DNA of 64,000 nucleotides from Hyphomonadaceae bacterium (GCA_019753175.1 JAIELK010000003.1:62001-126000); one strand, 5' to 3'; counted from the first letter of the stretch, positions 43,254-51,674 are shown. The notes: generated from the sequence alone by a model not told the origin. Translations and numbers: made by a program.

Positions 43254-43667
43254 ATGGAAAGTCAGCGCGACCTCGTAGGGATGACCGCAGAAATCGTTGC
43301 GGCGTTTGTTTCCGCCAACCAAGTCGCACCGCAGGACATGCCGGAGCTGATCCGCACGGTGCACGCGGTGCTGCAGGAGGTTGCGGGTGCGCCTCGGGAA
43401 GTTGACCAGGCCGTGCTTGAGCCCGCGATCGCGATCAAGAAGTCGATCACAGCGGACTACATCATCTGCCTGGAAGACGGGAAGAAGTTCAAATCGCTGA
43501 GGCGTCACCTGCGCACGCGGTATGGGCTGACGCCCGATCAGTATCGCGCCAAGTGGGGCCTGCCACACGACTACCCCATGGTCGCGCCCAATTACGCCAA
43601 GGAGCGCTCCAACCTGGCCAAGCGCATGGGCCTGGGGCAGACTCGCGCAATAGGAAAAAAAACCTAG
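43254..43667 (+). CDS. mucR: MucR/Ros family transcriptional regulator
   Basis: Zinc-finger DNA-binding regulator that prefers AT-rich sites; in alphaproteobacteria it controls surface polysaccharide, motility and cell-cycle genes. The 137-residue product has an N-terminal helical oligomerisation part (LVGMTAEIVAAFVSANQV) and the finger ADYIICLEDGKKFKSLRRHLRTRYGL, in which the second Cys of the usual pair is Asp, as in many MucR proteins. DQYRAKWGLPHDYPMVAPNYA follows. TTGCGT (43196) and TATTGT (43218), 16 bases apart, form a possible promoter. An A-rich direct repeat spans its 3' end. Confidence 0.92.
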   Translation: MESQRDLVGMTAEIVAAFVSANQVAPQDMPELIRTVHAVLQEVAGAPREVDQAVLEPAIAIKKSITADYIICLEDGKKFKSLRRHLRTRYGLTPDQYRAKWGLPHDYPMVAPNYAKERSNLAKRMGLGQTRAIGKKT

Positions 43668-43680
43668 AAATAGGAAAAAA
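43649..43680 (+). repeat. Direct repeat AATAGGAAAAAA, two copies 20 bp apart
   Basis: Identical 12-mers at 43649-43660 (inside the last codons of mucR) and 43669-43680 (just after it), two helical turns apart. AT-rich, A-tract DNA of this kind is the sort of sequence MucR/Ros proteins bind, and it lies before the DnaA-like gene. Regulatory role is inferred. Confidence 0.6.
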
Positions 43681-43753
43681 TCTATCCAACACCAGGGCTG
43701 GTGCGGCTATCCTGCTGATCGGCACGGGGTCGCTCGGTTGAGGTGTTGGAACG

Positions 43754-44104
43754 ATGAGGGTGTGCGAGAACCGCACGGATGACGTGGCCGCGGCGCGGCT
43801 GGCGGCGGGCGTTGCGAGCTACGGTCTGGGCGTGGCCCAAGACGCGATCTTGGACCCGAAGCGGGGTTCAGCGGAAGCCGCCTTCGCGCGGCAAGTGGCG
43901 ATGTACCTTTGCCACACGGCGTTCGAGTTGAGTTTGGCGCGGGTGGCGGTTGCGTTTGAGCGCGATCGCTCGACGGTGGCCCACGCCTGTCATGCCATCG
44001 AGGACCGGCGCGACGAGGCTGGCTTCGACGCTTGGCTCTGCAATCTCGAAGCGATGCTGCGTGATGCTCCCCGGCCGGGCCGACGGCATTGGAGCGCGCG
44101 CTGA
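43754..44104 (+). CDS. Stand-alone DnaA domain IV-like helix-turn-helix protein
   Basis: The 116-residue product resembles only the C-terminal DNA-binding domain of the initiator DnaA. ARQVAMYLCHTAFELSLARVAVAF (helix-turn) is followed by FERDRSTVAHACHAIE (68-83), matching the DnaA signature G-R-D-H-T-T-V-x-H-A. It has no ATPase domain. An N-terminal helix of about 40 residues precedes the domain. It overlaps the DUF6456 gene (TGATG), so the two are a coupled pair. It could bind DnaA-box-like sites or have been repurposed as a regulator. Confidence 0.8.
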   Translation: MRVCENRTDDVAAARLAAGVASYGLGVAQDAILDPKRGSAEAAFARQVAMYLCHTAFELSLARVAVAFERDRSTVAHACHAIEDRRDEAGFDAWLCNLEAMLRDAPRPGRRHWSAR

Positions 44105-44859
44105 TGGCCACGACGGAACGCGCGCTGGCGTTGCTGTCGGCGCCGGGCGCGGTGTTGGCGGCGAGCCGCGATGGTCGCGCCTTCGCCATCTATCCGCGTG
44201 GCGACCGGCGCCGCAGGCCCGCGGCTCGACTTGCGCCGAGCGAGGTGGCGGCGCTCGCGAGCGACGGCGCGATCGCGTTCGAGCGCGAGCTTGGCTACGT
44301 GATCACCGTGGCCGGTCGTGCGCGCTCGCGGCGCGAAGCCGCCCCACCGCATGAAGCCTTCGCGGCGCAGCACGCCGCGATCGTTGAGCGCCAGGTTATC
44401 GACACTGACGCGGAAGTTCGCGCTGCGCGCGCTGTCGCGTCGGGCGCCGCGATCACGCGGCTCAGCGCTTTGAAGGACGCGAAGGGGCGCCCGTGGCTGG
44501 ATGGCGACGAACTGCGCGCCGCGCGGATGTTGCGCGCCGACTGGGAAGCGCAGCAGGCCGGCCTCATGCGCGGTTCGGATTGGTCGGCCGCGCCGCAAGG
44601 AACGAGCGCGCGGGGTCCAGCCAATGCTCAGGAGCGTCGCCTCGCCGAGCGGTGCGATCGGCGCAAGCGATTTGCCAAGGCAATGGACGCGTTGGCGCCG
44701 CCCTTGTGGCGGGTGCTGCACAGCACCTGTATCCGCGAAGAGGGGCTGGAAACGCTGGAACGCGCGGAAGGGTGGCCTGCACGCTCAGCAAAGCTGGCGC
44801 TGAAACTGGGGCTTGCGCAGCTGGCCGCGATCTACGCGGCCGCGCGCGCCTCGGCCTGA
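44104..44859 (+). CDS. DUF6456 family protein
   Basis: Predicted DNA-associated protein of unknown function found beside the DnaA-like helix-turn-helix gene. The 251-residue product has an Arg-rich N-terminal half and the conserved C-terminal domain. That domain contains RLSALKDAKGRPWLDGDELRAA, the basic RLAERCDRRKRFAKAMDAL and VLHSTCIREEGLETLERAEGWP, ending with a terminal helix KLALKLGLAQLAAIY. The latter part resembles a recombinase/sigma-like helix bundle. The ATG overlaps the upstream stop. Its last 28 bp overlap the convergent sufE. Confidence 0.75.
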   Translation: MATTERALALLSAPGAVLAASRDGRAFAIYPRGDRRRRPAARLAPSEVAALASDGAIAFERELGYVITVAGRARSRREAAPPHEAFAAQHAAIVERQVIDTDAEVRAARAVASGAAITRLSALKDAKGRPWLDGDELRAARMLRADWEAQQAGLMRGSDWSAAPQGTSARGPANAQERRLAERCDRRKRFAKAMDALAPPLWRVLHSTCIREEGLETLERAEGWPARSAKLALKLGLAQLAAIYAAARASA

Positions 44860-45257
44860 ATGCGGTTCATCATGGCAAAAAGGCCGTTGGAGCGCTGCGC
44901 CGTCAGCGCATCTTTCAGTCCCAAGCGCTCGAACACTGCGCGCGGATCGGCGGATATGATCTCCGCCGGCGTGCGGTCGGAAAAGAGGCGCAACAACAGC
45001 GCGATCTCGCCGCGCACCAGATGGGCGTCGGATTCGCCGCGAAAGAACAGCCTGTCCGGGGCATCGGCGCGGCGTTCGGAAACCAGCCAAACTTGGCTGG
45101 CGCAGCCGCGCACGCGGTTCGCTTCGTTGCGTTCCGCCTCCGGCAGCGGCGCCAGTGCGCGCCCCAACTCGATCACATAAGAAATGCGCTCCTCCCAATC
45201 CGGGAGGAGCGCAAAGTCCGTTGCAATCTCATCAATCGCTTCGTCGATCGTGCTCAT
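44832..45257 (-). CDS. sufE: SufE family cysteine-desulfurase activator
   Basis: Accepts sulfur from the SufS desulfurase for iron-sulfur cluster assembly. The 141-residue product has the acceptor Cys52 in NRVRGCASQVWL, the RGEIALLLRLFSDRTPAEI stretch and a C-terminal helix typical of SufE. The ATG at 45257 gives normal length; the frame continues upstream without a better start. It is not near a suf operon here. The gene downstream on the opposite strand overlaps by 28 bp. Confidence 0.93.
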   Translation of the reverse strand: MSTIDEAIDEIATDFALLPDWEERISYVIELGRALAPLPEAERNEANRVRGCASQVWLVSERRADAPDRLFFRGESDAHLVRGEIALLLRLFSDRTPAEIISADPRAVFERLGLKDALTAQRSNGLFAMMNRIQAEARAAA

Positions 45258-45295
45258 GCCGCCCACATGCGCCCTGGGGCGTCGGGCGACAAGGC

Positions 45296-46354
45296 TCAGT
45301 CGTCGCCGCGGCCGCCGCTGGCTGCCGGGATCGGGGTCATCGCCGCGGTATCCGCCAGACCGACTGCGCCGATACAGGTGCCGATGTCGCGCAGCCCGTG
45401 CTGGCCGAGGCAGAAGGCGTTCTCGTAGTGGAAGCGCGCCGCCGACATGCATTGATAGAGCTGAAGTTGCGCCATCTCGAAGCAGTCGCGCGAGCGTGGA
45501 TCGTTGATCAGGCGGCTCACGGCGCTCTGGTTGGAGTCAACGGCGTCAAGCGCCTGCAGCGCCGCAACCGCCGACATGCGGTCGAGCGCCTCGCCGCGCG
45601 TGAGGTTGACGCGCCATTGATAGCCGACCGGGGTCGCTGCAACCTCCACAGCGGTTTGGCCGCGTAGCGCGTCCCAGAAGCGCCGTCCGCCATATACGGT
45701 CGGGTCGCTCGCGGGCGAGATCGAAAGCGGCGTCACAGCAAAGCGCGTTGTGTGTTCGGCCGGCACGGCGTTGTCGGGGGCGCCCTCGCGACCCAGCGCG
45801 CGAATGCGTTGCACGCGTGCGTCCTTGCGCGGCGCGACGGCGTTGGCCCAGCGCTGGCGCTGGATGGAATAGGCGAGCTCCTGGTAGCGATCGGCGACCG
45901 CCGTGATACGCTGAGCGTCCGCGTGCGCGGACTCGAGCATGAGGCGGGTGGCTTCCTGGCCGCCACGCAGGCCCCGCGCGTAGGAGGGGTCGACGGTAAC
46001 AGCCCAGATCACCGCGTCGCGGCCGTAATAGGCGGCGGCGTCGCGCACGCCCTGCACGAAGGCCGGCGACTGCGCGGCGGTCTGCGCGCCATAGGCGATC
46101 CAACCGCGGGTGAGTTCGTCGCGATTGTGCCGCGCGACCCGGTCCAGCGCCTCTTCAAGCGTAGCGGGATTGCGCGGGTTGGCCGACCGCAGCTCGGTGA
46201 CGTCGTTGTGATAGGCGGCGTATGCCGTGACCGCGGTCTGCAGATTGACCGTCTCGGCCTGCGCCGCTGGCTGAGCAGGCGCGGCCGTCTGGGCGTTTGC
46301 GGCGCTCATCAGCGCCACAACTGCAGTTGTCGTCCACACCGCTAGGCTGCGCAT
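45296..46354 (-). CDS. Secreted hypothetical protein, 352 residues
   Basis: Unrecognised periplasmic or cell-surface protein. A signal peptide (cleavage after AANA, residue about 21) is followed by an Ala/Gln/Pro-rich stretch and a mostly helical mature part. Two segments (LQTAVTAYAAYHNDVTELRS and SPAFVQGVRDAAAYYGRDAV) recall peptidoglycan- or repeat-associated proteins of Hyphomonadaceae. Four Cys residues cluster near the C-terminus (DCFEMAQ, YQCMSA, AFCLGQ, GTCIG), consistent with disulfides. The same strand continues into sufE 38 bp later. Confidence 0.65.
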   Translation of the reverse strand: MRSLAVWTTTAVVALMSAANAQTAAPAQPAAQAETVNLQTAVTAYAAYHNDVTELRSANPRNPATLEEALDRVARHNRDELTRGWIAYGAQTAAQSPAFVQGVRDAAAYYGRDAVIWAVTVDPSYARGLRGGQEATRLMLESAHADAQRITAVADRYQELAYSIQRQRWANAVAPRKDARVQRIRALGREGAPDNAVPAEHTTRFAVTPLSISPASDPTVYGGRRFWDALRGQTAVEVAATPVGYQWRVNLTRGEALDRMSAVAALQALDAVDSNQSAVSRLINDPRSRDCFEMAQLQLYQCMSAARFHYENAFCLGQHGLRDIGTCIGAVGLADTAAMTPIPAASGGRGDD

Positions 46355-46432
46355 ACGCTTGCTCCTGGATTTACTAGACTGGCGAGTTCGCTTTCAGCCG
46401 CTCGGCAGAGCGGGCAGCATGTCCCCAACGCC

Positions 46433-46447
46433 TTAAGGCCCTTTTAC
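46433..46447 (+). promoter_or_regulatory. CtrA-like site before a histidine kinase gene
   Basis: TTAA-GGCCCTT-TTAC matches the CtrA consensus TTAA-N7-TTAA at seven of eight specified bases. It lies 17 bases before the GTG of the kinase gene, in the 110-bp divergent region with the secreted-protein gene. cckA in this window supports a CtrA pathway in the host. Confidence 0.45.
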
Positions 46448-46464
46448 TCGTCAGAGCTAATTCC

Positions 46465-47676
46465 GTGTCAACTCAACAGGCAGTAACAGCTGCAAGTCGT
46501 TGGAGCCTCGGCGTCCGCCTGGCGGCGGTTTGCTGGCTGTGGCTGGCCGGGGCGACGGCGTGCGGACTGCTCGCCTGGGCTCTAGGGGCCGATAGCCGCC
46601 TGATGGCAGAAGCGACCGCCCTGGCCGTCGCGCCGGCCTGGGCCGGGTTCGTGGCGCTGCCCTGGCTGAAGCATCGCTGGGCCGCGCGTGGTTGGCTGGC
46701 GGTCTGGGTGCTGACCATTACCGGGCTTGCGGCTGGCACAGGCGGGGCGTCCTCGCCCCTTGCGGCAGGCTTCCTCGTCCCGCCAGCCATCGCCATGCTG
46801 GTTCTCTCGCGCAGCACATTGGGCGCGGGCGTCGCCGCGCTTGCGGCGTTCGGCCTCGCGATCTGGCTGTCACGCTTCGCGCCCGATGCCGACCTCGGCG
46901 TCTACGCTGCAGCGATGGCGGCGCTTTGCATCGCGTTCGTCGCCGCACTGATGACGCTCGCCCGCGTTGGCCAGCTGGCGGCGCCAGTAGGCGCGATCGG
47001 GCCGCTCGCGGAGGTGTCGCATGAGCTGCGCACGCCGCTGACGCACATCCTGGGCTTCTCCGAGATGATCGAACGCCAGGTTTTCGGCGAGGTTGGTGCG
47101 CGCTACGTGGAATATGCGGGCCTCATACGTCGCAGCGGCAACCACCTCTTGGGTCTCGTGAATGATCTGCTTGACCTCTCGAGGATCGAGGCGGGTGGGT
47201 ATGAAGTGGCCAAGGAGCGTTTCGATGCGCGCTTGATCGTCGAGGAGGTGGTGCGCTTGTCAGCCGACAGCGCCGCCAAAAAGCAGATCGCGCTCGGCCT
47301 CATCACGCCTGACGCGCCGCTCGCGGTTCGCGCCGATGCGCAGAACCTCCGCCGTATGTTGATCAACATTGTTGGCAATGCGATCAAGTTCACGCCGGAA
47401 GGCGGGCGCGTCATGATCAGCGCGCGAGCAGAGCGCGGGGTCCTTGTGGTTGACGTCGCCGATTCCGGGCCCGGCATTTCCCGAGAGGAGCGCGCCAGGC
47501 TGGGCCGTGCTTTCGCCCGCAGCAAGGCGGCTGCACAGGTCGAGGGAACAGGCCTGGGTTTAGCGTTGGTGCGCGCACTCGCCAGTCTGCACGGCGGCGA
47601 TCTGAGCTTTCACGATAGCCCCGAAGGTGGCGTCCTGGTGCGGATCGCGCTGCCTGTGCTCAGCGCTGAAGCGTAA
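46465..47676 (+). CDS. Membrane sensor histidine kinase
   Basis: Two-component sensor of unknown signal. The 403-residue product has about six hydrophobic segments (20-170), then a HisKA domain with phospho-accepting His186 (AEVSHELRTPLTHILGFSEM). The HATPase domain has N-box NIVGNAIKFTPEGG, G1 VADSGPGIS and G2 VEGTGLGLALV. No receiver or PAS domain is present and no response regulator is adjacent, so the partner is unknown. The membrane part lacks an obvious periplasmic loop. The GTG start is close to a CtrA-like site. The 3' end overlaps the convergent gene by 17 bp. Confidence 0.88.
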   Translation: MSTQQAVTAASRWSLGVRLAAVCWLWLAGATACGLLAWALGADSRLMAEATALAVAPAWAGFVALPWLKHRWAARGWLAVWVLTITGLAAGTGGASSPLAAGFLVPPAIAMLVLSRSTLGAGVAALAAFGLAIWLSRFAPDADLGVYAAAMAALCIAFVAALMTLARVGQLAAPVGAIGPLAEVSHELRTPLTHILGFSEMIERQVFGEVGARYVEYAGLIRRSGNHLLGLVNDLLDLSRIEAGGYEVAKERFDARLIVEEVVRLSADSAAKKQIALGLITPDAPLAVRADAQNLRRMLINIVGNAIKFTPEGGRVMISARAERGVLVVDVADSGPGISREERARLGRAFARSKAAAQVEGTGLGLALVRALASLHGGDLSFHDSPEGGVLVRIALPVLSAEA

Positions 47677-48502
47677 GAAAAGCCCGCGCTGCGGCGATAT
47701 CACCGACCTCGATGTACAGCCGTTGCGTGCTGCGGCCGGTGGTGAGGCGCAGCTCCACGCTCTCGTGTGGGTCGAGCGCGACAAGCGCCGCGAAGGCTTC
47801 GTCTGGGAATGCAAAGACCGCAATGCGGCGGCCGTGCTCGCCGCGATCGAGGCTGCGCGTAGACGAGAAGGCGCGCGTCGCGCTTGCCGGCGGCGCGCCC
47901 GCGGCAAGGCCAAGCGACATGCGCTGGGTTAAACTGATGTCGGGCGCTGCGGCGCGCGCACTGTCGCGAAGAACGAGTTGCGCGGATGTTGGCGGCGCGG
48001 CGTTACGGGCCAAGTCCAGCGCCAGCGCCAAGCGCTGCACGTCATTGGTTTGGCGGACGCCGAATGTCGCTGCAATCGGCGCGTCGATGCCTTGGTGCAA
48101 GCGCCAGCCTTGGTTCGCGCGACGCGCTGTCCAGCTGCGCTCCCACCCCGGGAACTCCATCGTGCCGGCATTGGCCCATTGCCCGAAGGAAGCGCGCGCT
48201 TGCGCTGCGGCGTCGAGCGTGCGCGCATCGTTGCAGGCGCGCCCCTGTGCGGCGCCGGCGACCGCACGCTCCAGGTCGCGCATCTGCGCGCCGGTCCAGC
48301 CCGCCCGCAGCAGCGCTCCTCGCGCCTGCATGGCGCCAACCTCCAGGGCGCCGCGCAGAGACGGCGTTAACAAATTGCAGCGGGTATCTGCTTCCAGCAG
48401 TCCTCGACGCTCGACAAAGGCTTCGCGCGCGTTCGGGCCTTCCGCGGCGGAGGCAGGACACGCGAGGGCGGCAAACAAAATGGCGGCGAGGGCAGTGCGC
48501 AT
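47660..48502 (-). CDS. Secreted hypothetical protein, 280 residues
   Basis: Unrecognised exported protein. A signal peptide (cleavage after PASA near residue 19) is followed by a helix-rich N-terminal half (FVERRGLLEADTRCNLLTP, GAMQARGALLRAGWTGAQM) with two Cys, and a beta-rich C-terminal half ending LRLTTGRSTQRLYIEVGDIA. Codon use is coding-like. It is divergent from the DUF1491 gene and convergent with the kinase gene. No motif gives a role. Confidence 0.65.
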   Translation of the reverse strand: MRTALAAILFAALACPASAAEGPNAREAFVERRGLLEADTRCNLLTPSLRGALEVGAMQARGALLRAGWTGAQMRDLERAVAGAAQGRACNDARTLDAAAQARASFGQWANAGTMEFPGWERSWTARRANQGWRLHQGIDAPIAATFGVRQTNDVQRLALALDLARNAAPPTSAQLVLRDSARAAAPDISLTQRMSLGLAAGAPPASATRAFSSTRSLDRGEHGRRIAVFAFPDEAFAALVALDPHESVELRLTTGRSTQRLYIEVGDIAAARAFLTLQR

Positions 48503-48555
48503 GGGTGGAATGCGTTAAGCTATGGTTCTTGCTTTCAGGTGAACCAGCCGCCCGC

Positions 48556-48912
48556 ATGGCCGACCTCAAGACCGATTTTTGGGCCAGCGCCCTCATCCGC
48601 CGCGCCGAGATCGGCGGCGCCTTCGCCGCGGTCGTGCGCAAGGGCGACCCCGACGCCGGCGCGGTTCTGGTCAAAGTGGCGACCCTTGACGGCCGCGCCC
48701 GGCTCTATGCGCCGGCGCGGCGGGGCGAGGAGGGCGAGCGGGTGTGGCTCGACTTGTCAGCGGGGACCCTGGGCGACGACGAGCGCGCCGTTGACGCGCA
48801 TGTGCGCCGCCAAGCCGAGTTCGATCCAGACCTCTGGGTGATCGAGATCGAGGACAAGGCGGGGCGGCATTTCTTGCTGGAGCCGGTCGACAGTCAGCCG
48901 CCTCCACAGTAA
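48556..48912 (+). CDS. DUF1491 family protein
   Basis: Small cytoplasmic protein of unknown function in alphaproteobacteria. The 118-residue product starts MADLKTDFWASALIRRAEIG and carries the family order GAVLVKVATLDGRARLYAPA, then VDAHVRRQAEFDPDLWVIEIED and RHFLLEP. Reading starts at the ATG of MADLKTDF; the frame is open upstream without support. It precedes prfC by 12 bp and is probably co-transcribed. Confidence 0.88.
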   Translation: MADLKTDFWASALIRRAEIGGAFAAVVRKGDPDAGAVLVKVATLDGRARLYAPARRGEEGERVWLDLSAGTLGDDERAVDAHVRRQAEFDPDLWVIEIEDKAGRHFLLEPVDSQPPPQ

Positions 48913-48924
48913 ACGCCCGCACCC

Positions 48925-50529
48925 ATGCCCTCCACCCCCGCCACCGAAGCCGCGCGCCGGCGCACGTTCGCGATCATCTCGCACCCCGACGCCGGCAAGA
49001 CGACGCTGACCGAGAGCCTGCTGCTTGCCGGGGGCGCCATTCACTTGGCCGGCGTGGTGGCTGCACGCGGCGCGGCGCGGCGCACCAAGTCCGACTGGAT
49101 GAAGATCGAGCGCGAGCGCGGCATTTCGGTCTCGGCCTCGGTAATGACCTTCGAGCACGAGAACCTGGTGTTCAATCTGCTCGACACGCCCGGCCACGAG
49201 GATTTCTCCGAAGATACTTATCGTACGCTCACTGCCGCCGATTCCGCTGTCATGGTGCTCGATGCGGCTAAAGGCATCGAGCCGCAGACGCTGAAGCTGT
49301 TCGAAGTCTGCCGTCTGCGCGACATCCCGATCACGACCTTCATCAACAAGATGGATCGCGAGGCGCAGGACCCGTTCGCGCTGTTGGACGAAATCCATCA
49401 GAAGCTCGCGATGGACACAGCGCCGATGTTCTGGCCCGCGGCGTCGGGGCAGCGTTTCGCCGGGATGCTCGATCTCACCACCGAAGAGTTCGTGCCGTAT
49501 CACCGGTTGGAAGCTGGCGAGCAGGGCTTCGCCAGCGCTGAGCGGCAAAAGCGCGGCGGCAACGACTATCTGCTCGGCGTGAACGACGACGTGCGCGCCG
49601 AACTGGAGGAGACTGCTGAGCTGGCCCGCGAAGGCTTGCCCAAATTCGATCTCGCGTCGTTTCGAGAAGGACATCTGACGCCCGTCTATTTCGGCTCGGC
49701 GTTGCGCCGCTTCGGCGTGCTGGAATTGCTGGCGGGTTTGGCCACCCACGCGCCGGCGCCGGGCGTACAAAAAGCCACGATCAAGGGCGTGCCGAGTGAA
49801 GTGACGCCGGGGCGCGAGGAGGTCTCAGGCTTTATCTTCAAGATACAAGCCAACATGGACCCCAAGCACCGCGACCGGGTCGGTTTCTTTCGTATCTGCT
49901 CGGGGCGTTTTCAGCGTGGCATGACGCTGAAGACCGCCGCCGGCAAAGGCTTCAACGTGCACAATCCGCTGATGTTCCTGGCGCAGGAGCGCGAAATTGC
50001 CGACGAAGCGTTTCCAGGCGATGTGATCGGCATCCCCAGCCACGGCGGCCTGCGTGTCGGCGACTCGTTGTCGGAGAGCGGCGACGTTGTGTTCTCCGGC
50101 ATTCCGAACTTCGCACCGGAAATCCTGAAGCGCGTGCGCGTCAGGGATCCGCTCAAGCAAAAGCACCTCCGCAAAGCGCTTGAATCGCTCGGCGAAGAGG
50201 GCGTGACGCAAGTGTTCAAGCCGGTGCAAGGCGGCGACCTGGTTGTGGGCGCCGTCGGCGCACTGCAGTTCGACGTCCTGGATGAGCGCATGAAGGCCGA
50301 GTACGGGCTCGATGTGATCTTCGAGACCTCACCCTACCAGGCTGCGCGCTGGGTCAGCGCCGAAGCGCGCGCCGATCTCGATGGGTTCATCGAGAAATCA
50401 GCGTCGCAAATGGCCGAGGATGTCGACGGCGCGCCGGTGTTTCTAGGCAAGAGCGCCTGGGAGATCGGCTACGTGCAAGATAAGAATCCGAAGGTGCGCT
50501 TCGCCGCGGCGAAGGAGCGGGCGAGTTAA
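48925..50529 (+). CDS. prfC: Peptide chain release factor 3
   Basis: GTPase that recycles RF1/RF2 from the ribosome. The 534-residue product has the GTPase motifs G1 SHPDAGKTTLTE, G2 region RGISVSASVMTF, G3 LLDTPGHEDFSEDTYRTL and G4 FINKMDRE. The C-terminal RF3 domains include VGAVGALQFDVLDERMKAEYG. Length and order fit RF3, distinct from EF-G and LepA. The stop overlaps by 4 bp the convergent DUF2336 gene. Confidence 0.96.
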   Translation: MPSTPATEAARRRTFAIISHPDAGKTTLTESLLLAGGAIHLAGVVAARGAARRTKSDWMKIERERGISVSASVMTFEHENLVFNLLDTPGHEDFSEDTYRTLTAADSAVMVLDAAKGIEPQTLKLFEVCRLRDIPITTFINKMDREAQDPFALLDEIHQKLAMDTAPMFWPAASGQRFAGMLDLTTEEFVPYHRLEAGEQGFASAERQKRGGNDYLLGVNDDVRAELEETAELAREGLPKFDLASFREGHLTPVYFGSALRRFGVLELLAGLATHAPAPGVQKATIKGVPSEVTPGREEVSGFIFKIQANMDPKHRDRVGFFRICSGRFQRGMTLKTAAGKGFNVHNPLMFLAQEREIADEAFPGDVIGIPSHGGLRVGDSLSESGDVVFSGIPNFAPEILKRVRVRDPLKQKHLRKALESLGEEGVTQVFKPVQGGDLVVGAVGALQFDVLDERMKAEYGLDVIFETSPYQAARWVSAEARADLDGFIEKSASQMAEDVDGAPVFLGKSAWEIGYVQDKNPKVRFAAAKERAS

Positions 50530-51614
50530 GCCGCCTTTCCCTCCGCGCTCTGCCGCACCTTGAAGAAACGGATGGCGCGCTGAGCGGCCTCTACGGGCAC
50601 GGAATTGTACATTTTGCCAAACTCTTCGGCGCGCGTCATGGCGTCGTCGCCGCCGCCGATCAGGACAGCGAGCGTAACGAACAGCGGGCGTTCGATATTG
50701 GCGGCGCGGCAGATCATGGCGATGCCGTCGAGGTCCTTGCGTTCGACCAAGTCCGACACGGTTTGCGGATCGACCTGTGTCAGCTCGGCGAGGCCGTACA
50801 GGAAGTGCATCTGTTTGGCTTCGCGATAGAGCGAAACCAGCATACGGGCGCTCAGTTCGCCGCTGCTGCGCTTCGACTGGATGAAGGTCATGGCGTTCTT
50901 GGCTTCGGCGCTCAGGTCGCCCGCGGTCTTACTGACGCGCGCCCGCGCCTTGGCGAGCGCCGCATCCAAAGTGGCGGGATCGACCGAGGCGTTGCGTTCC
51001 ATGATTTGATCGCGCAACCGCGCCTCGACCACGAAGTACATCTCGTTCAAGAGGTCGAGATGCATGTCTTTGCGGTGGACCACGCCCTCGTGCAGCATGC
51101 TGTTCTTGCGGGCGCGATCGACCGCAGTCTCCATGCCCGCGCGCGACATCTTGGCGGTAGAGTTGCGGATCAGAGCGTCGAGTGCGTGATCGTCGCCGCG
51201 GCGTACGATGGCGTCCGACAGCGACTCGCTTACGTTCTCGCGCTGCGCCACTGCCTTGATATGCTGTTGGCTCTGATTGTTGACCACGTGCAGCAACACC
51301 GCTTCGCTCAGCGAGCGGCTGCGCCGGAGTACCGGTCCGGCGACCTCAAACGAACGGCTGGCGAGATCCTGCATCAGTCCGGCCGGAGCGTCGTTGGCGT
51401 CCGCGAAGCGATGCGAGAGTTCCGACAGCACCTCGTCCTGCATTTCCGCCGCGACGAGCTTCAACACATCGTCGAACAGCGCCGTTTCCCGTTCGCTTCG
51501 GTTCGCTGACGTCTCGAAGAACAGGCTCGTGACCTCGCGCAGCAGGTCTCGGCGCTTCTCGCTGTCCGTGGTGCGCGCTAGGTCAACCAGCTTCGCGAAC
51601 CGCGCCTGTGTCAT
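50526..51614 (-). CDS. DUF2336 family protein
   Basis: Helical cytoplasmic protein of unknown function, 362 residues, closer to the family type than the copy at 34.7 kb. It opens FAKLVDLARTTDSEKRRDLL, then SNRSERETALFDDVLKLVAAEM and ELSHRFADANDAP, followed by repeated helical pairs with LLHVVNNQSQQHIKAVAQR. No enzyme motif. A TTAA-N6-TTAA element (51665-51678), one base short of the CtrA spacing, lies 50 bp upstream of its ATG. The upstream neighbour on the same strand is the ABC-F gene. Confidence 0.85.
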   Translation of the reverse strand: MTQARFAKLVDLARTTDSEKRRDLLREVTSLFFETSANRSERETALFDDVLKLVAAEMQDEVLSELSHRFADANDAPAGLMQDLASRSFEVAGPVLRRSRSLSEAVLLHVVNNQSQQHIKAVAQRENVSESLSDAIVRRGDDHALDALIRNSTAKMSRAGMETAVDRARKNSMLHEGVVHRKDMHLDLLNEMYFVVEARLRDQIMERNASVDPATLDAALAKARARVSKTAGDLSAEAKNAMTFIQSKRSSGELSARMLVSLYREAKQMHFLYGLAELTQVDPQTVSDLVERKDLDGIAMICRAANIERPLFVTLAVLIGGGDDAMTRAEEFGKMYNSVPVEAAQRAIRFFKVRQSAEGKAA

Positions 51615-51674
51615 CGCAAGACGTCCATTTCTTCCCGGGGATTGCCACCTTAGCGTTGGGGCGGTTAAAAAAGC

